Below are positions 23,072-35,000 of a DNA stretch of 64,000 nt, in pieces. The DNA is from Cheilinus undulatus (taxonomy: Eukaryota; Chordata; Actinopteri; Labriformes; Labridae), in the NCBI RefSeq assembly GCF_018320785.1, contig NC_054877.1:32882151-32946150 (forward strand), in the 5' to 3' direction. Positions within the stretch are counted from its first letter, which is position 1. Each line of letters starts with the position of its first letter. The notes under the pieces were generated by a model. The model searched no databases. It had not been told where the DNA came from and saw nothing but the letters and a program-made list of their open reading frames with translations. A program made the translations under genes and the position numbers.

Positions 23072-24339
23072 CACTATATTATCCAAAGTATTCACTCACC
23101 TGCCTTGATTCACATATGAACTTAAACAAAATCCCATTCTTAATCCATAGGGTTAATATGACGTCTGTCCACCCTTTGCAGCTATAACAGCTTCACCTCT
23201 TCTGGGAAGGCTTTCCACAAGGTTTAGGAGTGTGTTTGTGGGAATTTTTGACCATTCTTTCAGAAGCCCATTTGTGAGGTCACACACTGATTTTGGACAA
23301 GAAGGCCTGGCTCTCATTCTGCTCTAATTCATCCCAAAGATGCTCTAGCGGGTTGAGGTCAGAACCCTGTGCAGGCCAGTCAAGTTCATCCACACCAAAC
23401 TCTCTCATCCATGTCTTTATGGACCTTGCTTTGTGCACTGGTGCACAGTCATGTTGGAACAGGAAGCGGTCATCCCCAAACTGTTCCCACAAAGTTGGGA
23501 GCATGGAATTGTCCAAAATCTCTTGGTATGCTGAAGCATTCAGAGTTCCTTTCATTGGAACTAAGGGGCCAAGCCCAGCTCCTGAAAAACAAGCCCACAC
23601 CATAATCCCCCCTCCACCAAACTTTACACTTGGCACAATGCAGTCAGACAAGTACCGTTCTCCTGGCAACCACCAAACCCAGACTCGTCCATCAGATTAC
23701 CAGATGAAGAAGCGCGATTTGTCACTCCAGAGAACGTGTCTCCACTGCTCTAGAGTCCAGTGGCAGTGTGCTTTACACCACTGCATCTGACGCTTTGCAT
23801 TGCACTTGGTGATGTATGGCTTGGATGCAGCTGCTTGGCCATGGAAACCCATTCCATGAAGCTCTCTAGGCACTGTTCTTGAGCTAATCTGAAGGCCTCA
23901 TGAAGCTCTCTAGGCACTGTTCTTGAGCTAATCTGAAGGCCTCATGAAGTTTGGAGGTCTGCGGCGATTGACTCTGCAGAAAGTTGGCGACCTCTGTGCA
24001 CTATGTGCCTCAGCATCTGCTGACCCAGCTCCGTCATTTTACATGGCCTACCACTTCATCATTCCCAATCAGTTCCACTTTGTTATAATACCACTGACAG
24101 TTGACTGTGGAATGTTTAGGTGTGTGGAAATTTCACAACTGGACTTGTTGCACAGGTGGCATCCTATCACAGTACCACGCTGGTATTCACTGAGCTCCTG
24201 AGAGTGACCCATTCTTTCACAAATGTAAACAGTCTGCATGCCTAGGTGATTGATTTTATACACCTGTGGCCATGGAAGTGATTGGAACACCTGATTCAAT
24301 TATTTAGATGGGTGAGTGAATATTTTTGGCAATATAGTG
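23072..24339 (-). mobile_element. Tc1/mariner element with both ends and TA target duplication; transposase broken
   Basis: The element runs from CACTATATTATCCAAAG to its inverted copy ending CAATATAGTG, flanked by TA at 23070-23071 and 24340-24341. Minus-strand transposase pieces are the N-terminal helix-turn-helix region (about 24069-24220) and a C-terminal DDE block (23280-23669) with [13 protein letters not shown] and [14 protein letters not shown] 44-bp exact tandem duplication (from about 23856) lies between them; 44 is not a multiple of three, so it shifts the frame. Non-autonomous today. Confidence 0.85.
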
Positions 24340-24964
24340 TACTTGAGAAAAATCAGTTATTTGTCCATAAGGTAAGAGAGTATTCAAGTATTGAAACTAC
24401 AGAAAGTGCCCATACCTTGGGTCAGTAGCAGCTTCTAGTAATAGCTCATGAACTTCCAAGTCAAAGCTCCACATAGAAACTGTGGAGCATCCACAGAACA
24501 CCAGTTTTAGTCAGACTAACATGCCTTAATCCTGTGTGCCACTTGGCAGCCAAGGTCAAGCTCAACAGCATCTCTTTTGTCCAGTGTTTTTCACCTCTGC
24601 TAAAATATCTGGTGACCAACTGCAGTTCTCGGGCCCTTGGGACATCCAAGGGATGATCAGGGGCTCATGGCAATCTGTGTACCTGCCTTGGCAGTACCTT
24701 AGGCCAAGCTTGCTCACCACATCCAACACCTGGACTTTGTCATTTGTTCAAAAGATTATTTTCCCATGCCCCTGGTAATATGCAAGGACGTCCAGAGCAC
24801 AACAGGGGTGGTGCCCTAAGGCCGGCTTACTCGCCATATCTACACCTTACTTCAGACTCAGTTTTTGACTCAAACATGCCTAAAATTTCTGCACAGTACT
24901 ACTGTATATCAGCTGTACAAACTGGGAATAAGTTTCTTGCATGAGAACAGATCAACGTGTGACT

Positions 24965-25035
24965 GTAGCAGCTGGAGATCAAACCCCCAACCATCCGGTC
25001 AAGTCAACTGTCTACCAACTGGGCCACAGTGGCAT
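24965..25035 (-). repeat. Possible tRNA-derived SINE scrap
   Basis: Read on the minus strand it gives GCCCAGTTGGTAGACAG and GGTTGGGGGTTTGATCTC, resembling the A- and B-box regions of tRNA-derived SINE heads. No body or tail was found. Confidence 0.3.
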
Positions 25036-26071
25036 GGCTGATATGACTGCAAGCTACCACAGTGTTGCTGTTGTCAGGAGGCTGAAGAGCAGCCTCAGTT
25101 CCTCATCTTTATCTGTTTAGTTGATCAAGGTTTAAAGCCTTGGTTGATCTAAAGTTGGTTTGAAATGACATTTTCAATATGATGTCCACAGATTGTCCTT
25201 CATAGCCCCGAATGGCTGAAACCACCCAGGGTTTGTCCAATAGTTCCTGCAGTCTATGCTTTTAACTGACTTGACAACTTAAGGCTGTTTAATGTCAAGG
25301 TCGGTGGATACAAAAATTTGTGTTTTCAGTTGCCCTACCAAGGGTACCACTGGGTCATTTTCAGTTGTTCTGTCCATGAACAAAAGGGCAGCTCTGAGAA
25401 ATTGAGTCTGTTGGTTCTTCTTCCTAGAATCATGGTTGAATACTTGCAAGCAAGTGTTGAATCGAGTATTTGCAATGTCCATTTGATTATACCGTACAGT
25501 TGTATCATTCAGGTGTATCATTAGGCAATACACAAACATGAGCCAACAACTCACTTTCCATGAGGCTCTTCTACTTTTCAAATCTCTTTTGTAAAATTCT
25601 GAAGAAGGTCCAGGAAAGAATATTTTTCAGCATTGCAGGGAACTGTGAAGGGTAGATGATGCAGCCTTAGGCATTCGTGAAATGCTCCAGTTTCCATAAA
25701 GGGTTACTCCTTGTTAGGACCTGTTGAGTTTAAATCTGAAGAAGTTTTCCCTTGGTCCATTTAAGTATGTAGTGGTACCGATGGCCCACTCTGCAGTGAA
25801 GTAAAGCTCAGCTTCTGTGTTGACACTCCTGCTGCATCTCCTGCAGATAGCATACCATCTATTGATAAATACCTCATACAACCCCACTTCAAAATTACCA
25901 AGCTATCCTGAAACAACATCCCACAGAGATAAAATGCCAATATTACAAAATCAGATGTGTCTTACTGTACAAAAGTATAGTACCTTCTGCCTAACATAGT
26001 GGTGGATTTTGCGTAAAAGCACTTCTGATTGAGGAATATCTAAGAAGGCTGTACTTTTCTTTTTTCAGGTC

Positions 26072-29000
26072 ATGGCAGCTGAAATGTCATGTCTGACAGG
26101 TGTTGATGAAGATGACAAAGATGCAGAAGCTGAGATCAATGCCTTCACACTCCTGCAAGAGCCAGTGAGAATGGCGCAGGAAGCTGCCTCTTGCATCGAT
26201 TCTTTCGGCAAGCCTTCTTTGAAACAAAACAGTGTCCTGGATGTTCTGTCAAACACGGACATGCTGTCTCCTGTCGGCCTGGGAAATGGGCCTTCTTCCC
26301 ATCAGGCTACACAAGCTCATGAACTTAACAGCATCTCCGCAGAGAAAGAAGAGACAAAAAGCATCACTCCACTTAAAACTGTGCAGGAAATTGACACTGC
26401 AGGGATTTGGGGTTTTGACGAAGACTCACCTGAGAACTCGTTGGATAATTTCAGTGGTGCCAGTGACCTTCATTGGGACCCTCACAAAGAGCTCATGCAG
26501 TTTCTCTGGGAAAGCCATGGTGATTCTCCTGGTGAGGAGTCTAAAGACGAAGTCTCTGCTGCCAATAACCGACGAAGAAGGAAACGGAAAATGGACATGG
26601 TTGTCATGGTGGATCCCTCAGAAGACCTTTATCCTGATCTGAGCCCCAAGTCATCTGAGGAATCTGACACTGGCCAAGAAGATTCCATTCCTGTCAACAA
26701 AGTCCAAAGGTCAAGGAAGTTCTCAAAGTCACAGTTGTCAACAGAAAAGGTTTCCAGGTATCCCAATGGAACTGTGAAGTCTATCAAAGGCATTCTCTAC
26801 AATGGACCTGCAAGAAATTCACACAATAACAGTGTAAGTCACGGGGTTTCACCACTGAAAAGAAGTCTAACAATAAATTCCCATTTAGAGGAGAAGCCAA
26901 CACATTACCCTTGCTCAAAATGTAAGCTCATTTTCAAGAAAGAGCATCATTTACGTCGTCACATGAAGTCTCATGTTCGAGTTGACCCTCCTGATGTCTC
27001 GCCAAAGCCTTTCATATGTCGCGAATGTGGACAGTCCTTCAGACAAAGTGGTTCGCTCATTGAGCACATGGCTGTCCACCAGGAGAAGAGAAAGAGACTC
27101 ACTGAAGAGATCAAAGGCATGAACGACAAAAAGAAAGAGGAGAGAAAAAAGCTTTTCTGCCCTCAGTGCACATTTGTTACACACTGCCCAAACACATTTG
27201 TCCAACATGCAAAGACACACGAGAAGGACAAGAGAAAGTTTAGATGTGACAAATGTAGCTTCAGGTCTCTAAGTGAGAATGAGCTGAGGAGACACAACAT
27301 TATGCAGCACACCGTGATCACCGTTAAGAAGCAGATTGAAAAAGATGACTCTGAAATGTTCTCCTGTAATGTTTGTTCTTATAGAGCACCTAGCAAAACA
27401 GTTTTTAAGAATCACCTTCTGCGGCGCCATCAACAGACTTTTGAGGAATACGAAGCTGTGCTACGTAGTGAGAAAACTGCATCCTCATCTAAGGAACAGC
27501 ATGTGCCTACTTGTAAAACTCCAGTTGAAGATGCAGAGTTTACATCTAAAATCTTGATCAAAGATCAGATCTCCCCTAAAAGAACTTCTTCTCCTAGCGA
27601 GTCTAGTGACATTTCAGACCTGTTCAAAAATAGCAAGATAAAGAGAGGTCTCAAGTCCCAACAAACAGAGTCAAAGCTTGACAAGTCTATCAGTGTTCTT
27701 CTGTCCCGACAAAGGAACGGAAAGAAGAACGCAGAACAGAAGAAGGAAAGCAGTAATTGCACCACATCTGTTCAGAACTCCAGTAGTGACAAAGAGAGTG
27801 CAGGAACATTGGCTGTAAAAGTTGAAGAACCAGCTTCAACCCAAGTCTGCAATAGAGTGCCATCAAGTCCGACAAAAAATGATCTTAACTGCAGTAGTGT
27901 ACCCAACTTGAACGAAGATCAGTCAACAGTCAAGAAGTCGCCATCCAAACGGAAAATGTCAACCCCATATCGAAACACCTCTGACCAAGACTCATGCTTC
28001 ATCTTACCAAAACCAAGCCCCAAGAAAACAAACCAAGAAGATGACGAGTCAGACTTTGACGACAAAGACGTTTTCAAATTTAGGGACACAGATGTCGTCT
28101 CCAACCGTTTCGACAAAGATATCAAGAAAGAAAAACACATCATTTATACATATAGCAGAAGAATGTCTATGAGGGGTGCCCTGCAAGCATCGAAAAAGCT
28201 GTTTGAGAAAATAAAGACAGAAGAGCAAGACAAAGATGACTTTGAAGTCAAAGAAGAATGCATAGAAACTGATGTATTTCAAGAAAACTTCGAGGAACAC
28301 CAAATACCGCTGAGTGAATCTTTCTCAGAAGATGTGTCAGACTTGGATTTGGAACGGAAGAGCTGTCCATACTGTCCAGCAGTCTTTGAGTCAGGCGTTT
28401 CATTGTCCAACCATGTCCGAGGGCATCTGCATAGGGTTGGACTGAGCTACAATGCACGCCATGTAGTGTCTCCTGAGCAGGTAGCTACTCATGATAGAAG
28501 GCCAAGAATTCGTCGGAAGATGTCTGCAATACGGAAGTTGAAAAAAGGTATTTATATGCTTACTAAACACCCTTTACTGTAAGAAATCTCTGTTTTATAA
28601 GAGCGTTTTTTTTTTTTTTTTTTTTTTTTTAATGTGTCTAGGTTCTCCTTTCTCCAGGTCATGGTTGTCCTAATCTTCAGCAAGGGGGCAACTGGACATG
28701 GTTGAGGTTATTGAAGATCAACCAAGTTCTTCAAGAACCTCAACCAAGTCCAGTTGCCCCCTAAACAAATATTTTAACAACTTCGATTTTAGTGGCTATT
28801 GGCTCACCAGGGCTGCTTATTACTAGTCATTGGTTGTCATTGCTGAGATCTTACTGTTTGCATCATCTTAGAAACATGTTTTTATGAAGCTTTTTAGTAC
28901 TTTGATATGCTGATAAGGTAGCCACAAGACTGATGAACTACCTCAAAACCAGATGTCTCACCAAAGCCTTTCATATGCAAACACTGATTTTAGCACATGC

Positions 29001-32000
29001 CCTGTAACTGTTCTTCAATGACACAAAGTTTATGATATTGTAATCGCACTATACAATGTTGATGCTTCATAATGACTTTGTGACTTTAACTCTCTCTTTT
29101 TTTTTTTTTTTTTTTTACAGCATTACAGATGGAATCGGATCCTGATGCTGTCAAGAGCATTCACTCTTGTCCATTATGTGGGGACTCATTTGATAACAGG
29201 ACTGGACAATCCAACCACATACGAGGCCACCTCAAGAAGCTTGGTAAAACCTTTTCCAAAAAGAACAAGTCACCCTTATTTTTACTCCGGGAACTGATGC
29301 GAGACAAGAAGGAGTTCCAGCGGGCACTTCAAATTCTCGGAAAGAGACGGAACCATTTCCAATATGGTGCCTCACCAAAGCTGTCCAGTGTTGATTGTTA
29401 TAGGCCCATTGGATTCCCAAAAAGAAATTCTATTCACAGTGTTTGCACTGAAACTGGACCACGGACCCACACATTTTCCTTAGAGGAAATGGACTCTGAT
29501 GAAGGACAACTAGAGACTAAGCTGGACGTTAAAAATGCTCTCTCTGGCACTACTGCCTTGATAGGAATTCTGAAGAAGAGGAAGTGTCAGGAAGACGGTA
29601 GACTAAAGGGGTCCTCTCAGATGTCAAAAACCAGTTGCGCAGTTCCTTCAAATGGTGAGCACTGTCCAGGGTCAAGAGTTGCATCATCACTGCCAAAGTC
29701 AACATGCGGTAGGTTTCTTCCCTATCCTTTTTATTTAGATAGGTGAGGGTAGAAGTTAAAGCCTACTAAAAGGTATTTATAAAATTGGTTCAGACTATAG
29801 AGACCCTGTGATCTCTTAATACAACAAAGGTGTGAGCGTACCTGGTTGTTTGCTTTTGTATGTCAGCCCTGTGTTTGGCTGGAGATCAGTCCAGGGTGTA
29901 CCCCGCCTTATGTCCAGTCACAACTGGGATTGGCTCCAGACCTGGAACTGTATAAAGCTGTGTTTCCATCAGGGGGTCCTGTTTGATTCAGTTCGGTTTG
30001 GTATGGTTTGGTACGCTAAACCGCCAAATAGTTTGCGTTTCCACAGACACCCATGCTCTCACTTGGGTGGGCAGGGCTGTAATAGCATGAATGTGACATC
30101 ACAGACAGCACGAGTCAGCTGTTGCAGCAGCAGAGTTATAGAAAGGATGAGTGACAGAAGTCAGTAGGGAATAAGCAGTAAACAGCTTTATTTCAGCTGA
30201 AAGTGCTTTTTAAAAAATAACTACATCTTCATGATGTTAACCGCTGTCAGTAAAGATCCTCAGCTGATGGAATACGTGTACAGAGATGGATTGAGTTGTA
30301 ACACTATGTTAATATGTGAATATATCTAGTCTAGAACAGTTTATACGACAAAATATGAAAGTTTAGAGCTGTACTATGAGAACTCGCCGCATTAAAAATA
30401 AAGTTAAAGTTCAGCTGGTGTTAAAATCAAGCTAGATTAAGTCAGGAATCCGGGGTGTGCTGATCTCGTTGTAAAATAGTCTGCAGCCTTAAGTTTTATG
30501 AGCCCATTCAACAACCGCAGAGCGATGTTTTCACAGGTTATTTAACGTAAGCAGTTGATTAATAACTAGTTACAGATGAGAATGAACTGTTCTAAGGTTT
30601 CGTATTCACAAAACTTCTGCATTAATGTAGTTTTTCATCCATCGCGGATGGATCAGGCTGATGTGAGCCTTTGGGCTCTGCTTTGTGTTCTTTAAATCAT
30701 CCAGATAAACATCAGGAAACTTGATTTGTGGCCAGATACCAATATCCACAGACTAGGAAACAGTTTGGATCTCCATCTAAATATCCAAATATTTTCCATT
30801 TAGGCAGATATTAGTCAATTTTTCTCCCGTTTTCGCCCGCTTCTCACAGCGTAGACTTCCGTGTTTGAAGCCCGGAGGCGAGCAGCTGAGTCGCGCGCTG
30901 ACTTGACGTCAGTGCAGCCCCTATTGTTGTGTGTCTAGCTCCACCTTTTTGGTATGGTTAGGTAAGATTGGCACCCCTACAGAAGGGTGCCGAAAAGTGG
31001 GACGGTACGGGTTGGTTTTTTAGGACCCTTTCTCTATGGAAAAGCCAAAAAAAGCGTGCCATACCGCACCGAACTGAGCCGGACCGCTCGGTGGAAACAA
31101 CCTATGTGGTGTAAATAATGAATGGATGGATATTTGACTTGTGCCAAGAGGGTACTAGCTAAATGTTAACATAACCTTTCTAAGCAGATGGATTGGCCAG
31201 ATTCCATGTCTGTCATCAGGCACATCCATCTTGCAAAGCTCCAATCTAAAACGATAATGCCAGGTCTGAGAACAACCAGACCAATCAGCATTATTTGAGG
31301 AGAGCGAGGCAGTAGCTACAGGTGGGGTTTATTTGTAATAGAAACCTGTAGCAACGGCTACTGTCGGTTTAGCTCGGTAGTATAGTGGCAGCTTCATCAG
31401 AGCTGGACTTTTTTTTTTAAATCAGAGCAAAGGGCATCACTGAAATGTTCTCTTGGCATAGAAGATGTTTTTACACTTCTCCTGACCAGCCTTGGCATGA
31501 GTTTTATCCACCACCAAATGTCCCCTGTCATTAAGTACAGCAGTGCCTGCCTGTCAAGGTCATTTTACAATTTGAGCTGCTCATGCCTACTACCTCATTT
31601 TGTCTTGTCACTCTGATTGGCCTGTAATGATTGTGACAGAACTTAGAAAGTAAGGAAATTTGTGTTTGGTAGATTATTTCTTTAGTGTAACAATGCTTTG
31701 TGGCAACGAATCTTATACTGCTGCAGAGCCTGTTTATTTCCCTTTAAATGTTGTCACATTTGTAAGGAACATGCATTGGGATGAGCAGCCCATGAAAAAT
31801 AGGCCATATCTTCTCTGCCACTGCCAAACACCTTATCCTGCCATTGACTCTTGTTTGGTGGATTGGATGATTGAAGTCTGAAGACACAAGACATATTGGC
31901 AATTTAACAATTCATTCATTTAATAGACAGGAGCCTCTGTAATATGTGGAAGAACCACACACAGCCTCAACAGCCTGACACCTCCTCCTCAGCATGGTCA

Positions 32001-35000
32001 CACACTGTCGTGGGCTGGCAACCCATTCTTCAACCAGCATTTGTCATAGCTCAGCCAATGGTGTTATGTTGGTCACTGGCACAAACAGCACGCCCAAGCT
32101 GATCCCACAAGTATTCAATGGGGTTGAGGTCAGGACTGCTGGCTGACCATTCCATCCTCTCCACTTCAAAATTCTCAAGGTAGTCTCTGATAAACCCTGG
32201 TCAGTAGTGTTGAGTGTTGTTATCTGGGAGGGTAGAGTTCAGTCCCAGGCTGAGATATGGGATGAATCTTATCTTGATATCTCTCGGCATTGAATTTGCC
32301 TACAATGATGACAAGCCTCGTTTTTCCAGTGAGGGAAATGCTGCCCCACACGATCACACTGCCTCAACTAAAGGATGTTAATCCATCGGTGCAGCAATGG
32401 GCAAAGCGTTCTCAGCATCTTCTCCACACTTTGACCCTGTGATCCAACTGCAATTCTTGGAGCAGAACCTACTGACCACTGTAGCACAGTCAGGTGCCAG
32501 ATTGTCATTACCTGGGGGCACCAGAAGCTCAAAACAACAGTCAATATCACAGCAAAATAAGCTGTTTGGCTTTGGAAGAGAAAATTGGTCGAATTTTTCA
32601 TGGGTGCACCCCACATCTCAGCTCTGCTGTTCATCTACAAATGCATGTTCCTTTCCAATGTGGCACAGTTTAAAAGGGCCATGAAGCATTGTTACAAGAA
32701 AGACAAAATCGAACTGATGCAAATTTCCTTACTTTTCATGCTAAGTTTATATGCTGGAAATATGATACAGTCTATCTGGCATGTCAGGTTGAGCATAATA
32801 ACTAGATCTCAAAATGCTCATTTCAGTAAATACACCATGTTCTAGAAGTATACAAACATGTTACTTAAGGATTTATCAGAGCACAAATCATCAGATTGAA
32901 GTGTCGTCTGCATAAAGGTGTATGATGACATTGTCGAGGAATAATCACTTATTGCCAAAAAACAGAGGTGCATAATAATGTGGATGGTAATTATTTTTTG
33001 TCTTCATTCATAATCAAAATTGCTTTGAAGTGCTGAGTTGCAAAAAAATATCCATAAACACACAACGGAGCATGTTCCAAATACTACCAATGTGTGTGTT
33101 CTCTGATAATGGCGGTTTTGTATAAAGGTGACCACTTAAGAGAAGATATGGTTTATTATGACTGTAGTATTGAGACTTAGGAATGATTTCAGAGTACCAA
33201 AGCTACTTTTCATAGTGTAAAATATATTTGTTGTTGTCAGTTTAGTGACTCACTTTTACTCACTTCTGTTGCACTTTCTATTAACCGCTAACACTTCAAT
33301 TTAGAATGCTAGTACATGTATGAGAAAGGCTTATGTTGAACCCAGTCCTTTAATTTTAACTTTTAAAGATCAAAAATCCCACAATGGCTCAGCACCACAT
33401 AAAAATATCAGTCAACATATTCAAGTTTTCACCTTTTTGTTTGTTTTTGTCTTTTTACAGAGAAAGGTGAATTCAACACAAAGGTGTGTGTCCATTGCAA
33501 TGCAACTTTCCACAGCGGTGTTAGCTTGTCTAATCACCTGCGGGCATATGCAAAACGAAAAAGGAATGCCTTAGGGGAGGGTGCAAGTAAGTGCTGTCAC
33601 CTACCACTTCACATAGACACACAGAAAGGACCCACTTCACTGTCTATAGTATTTGTCGAGTGTATACATTTTCATAGAAGCAGTAATTTAAATCAACAAT
33701 TGACACTTTAAAAAAAGTCACATTTGTGTGTGAAAGCATGTTAGCATTTATTCTGCAGTAATTATCTTCTGGATTCTACATTGAATCAAAAATCAAAAAG
33801 GGCAAATATAAAAGTATCACATGGTAATCTTTGTGTATGGATTTAAAAGATTCATTAAAGTGCTTTAAATATTTGGCTTGATAGAACTGCTTCAACAGCA
33901 ATTGAGCACATCATATTTGCAAGTTTCACTTACTCTATAGTTTTGTGTACATGCGGCTCATGAAAGCTGCAGCATCAAAACCCTTCTAATTCTTACTGTA
34001 GTCTGGACGTAACAATACTTTGCAGTACAATCAAGAATTGATTAAAGATATGTACAATTTAAATTAATTTGGCAGAAATATATACTGTATTTTTTTTTCT
34101 TTAACCAGTATAGGGCACTATGAGCTTTCAGCTTATGTTGTTCAACATCTGTAGCTGAAACAGTAGCATGTACCAGCATCCCATGCAGCCCGGGTTCGAA
34201 TCCGGCCTGAGGCCCTTTACCACATGTCTCTCCCCCACTCTTGTCCCTGTATTCGACTCTATCCACTGTCCTCCTCTATCAAATAAAGGCACAAAAATGC
34301 CCAAAAATAAATCTTTAAAAAAATAATAATAATAATTTTGTGTAACTTAATTATTTTTAGTTTGAAACATTACTGAATCACAGCAAGTATTTTAATTTTC
34401 TGAGACTTGTCACCCATTTAAATTTAAAAGTCTGGCTTTAACAAGGTGTTTTCTGTCTTTCAGCATTCGAATGCAAAATTAGAAGACAACGCTCAAGGCC
34501 AGGCCCAAAAAAGAAGACGCAGCCCTTGCCACAATCTCCAGAGGAAATGTACAGACTCACCTGCAGGTACTGTTATTTATTCTTGAGGAGTATAAGTTAT
34601 TATTCTCCCTGTTAACCCAGTACACATAAAATAGCACATAAAGTAAAAAAAGATAGCCCAGATGTTTCTGTTGGCTGCTGTTTTTCGTAAACTTTAAGAG
34701 ACACTGGAAAACTGTATTTAATGATGAGTGTCAAAATGTTTAAAAAAAGTAGCATGGATTCATAACTCTCATGTTACACAACAGACACTCAAATAAAGCC
34801 TGCCTCACACAATGGTTCCTATTCTCAACCATTTTTAATGTGAGAGAGCCAACACATGGCACCACATAATGTAAGATTTAAATGCTTTGCTCTGATGGCG
34901 TGTGGTGTTGAACAAGATGACCCACACGTCACACTACACACTAACAGATTCTGTACACCAACTACTGGAATCTCGACTTTCAAAACTCAGAATCTTATTC

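Larger units (their letters stand above)
18701..26068. other. Probable first intron of znf644, repeat-filled
   Basis: No coding exon seen. Contents: AT-rich sequence to 19.88 kb, the repeat complex at 19888-21466, an inverted-repeat element at 21776-22580, a (TTTA)n run near 22281-22310, a Tc1 element at 23072-24339, and a possible tRNA-like SINE scrap near 24965-25035. The remainder to 26068 is unrecognised. Confidence 0.45.

Noticed and set aside
23293-23790. 165-codon plus-strand ORF
   Set aside because: It is antisense to the Tc1 transposase DDE region on the minus strand.
28548-28582. Continuation of the znf644 first exon to a stop at 28582
   Set aside because: The good donor at 28548 (AAAAAAG|GTATTT) and phase-matched exon at 29121 with another finger show this is intron read-through.
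31364-31400. tRNA-like GGTTTAGCTCGGTAGTATAG string
   Set aside because: No matching B box or acceptor stem nearby; too short to call.
34193-34203. Functional tRNA gene from the perfect B box
   Set aside because: The A box and cloverleaf are absent, and the downstream sequence is a SINE body.
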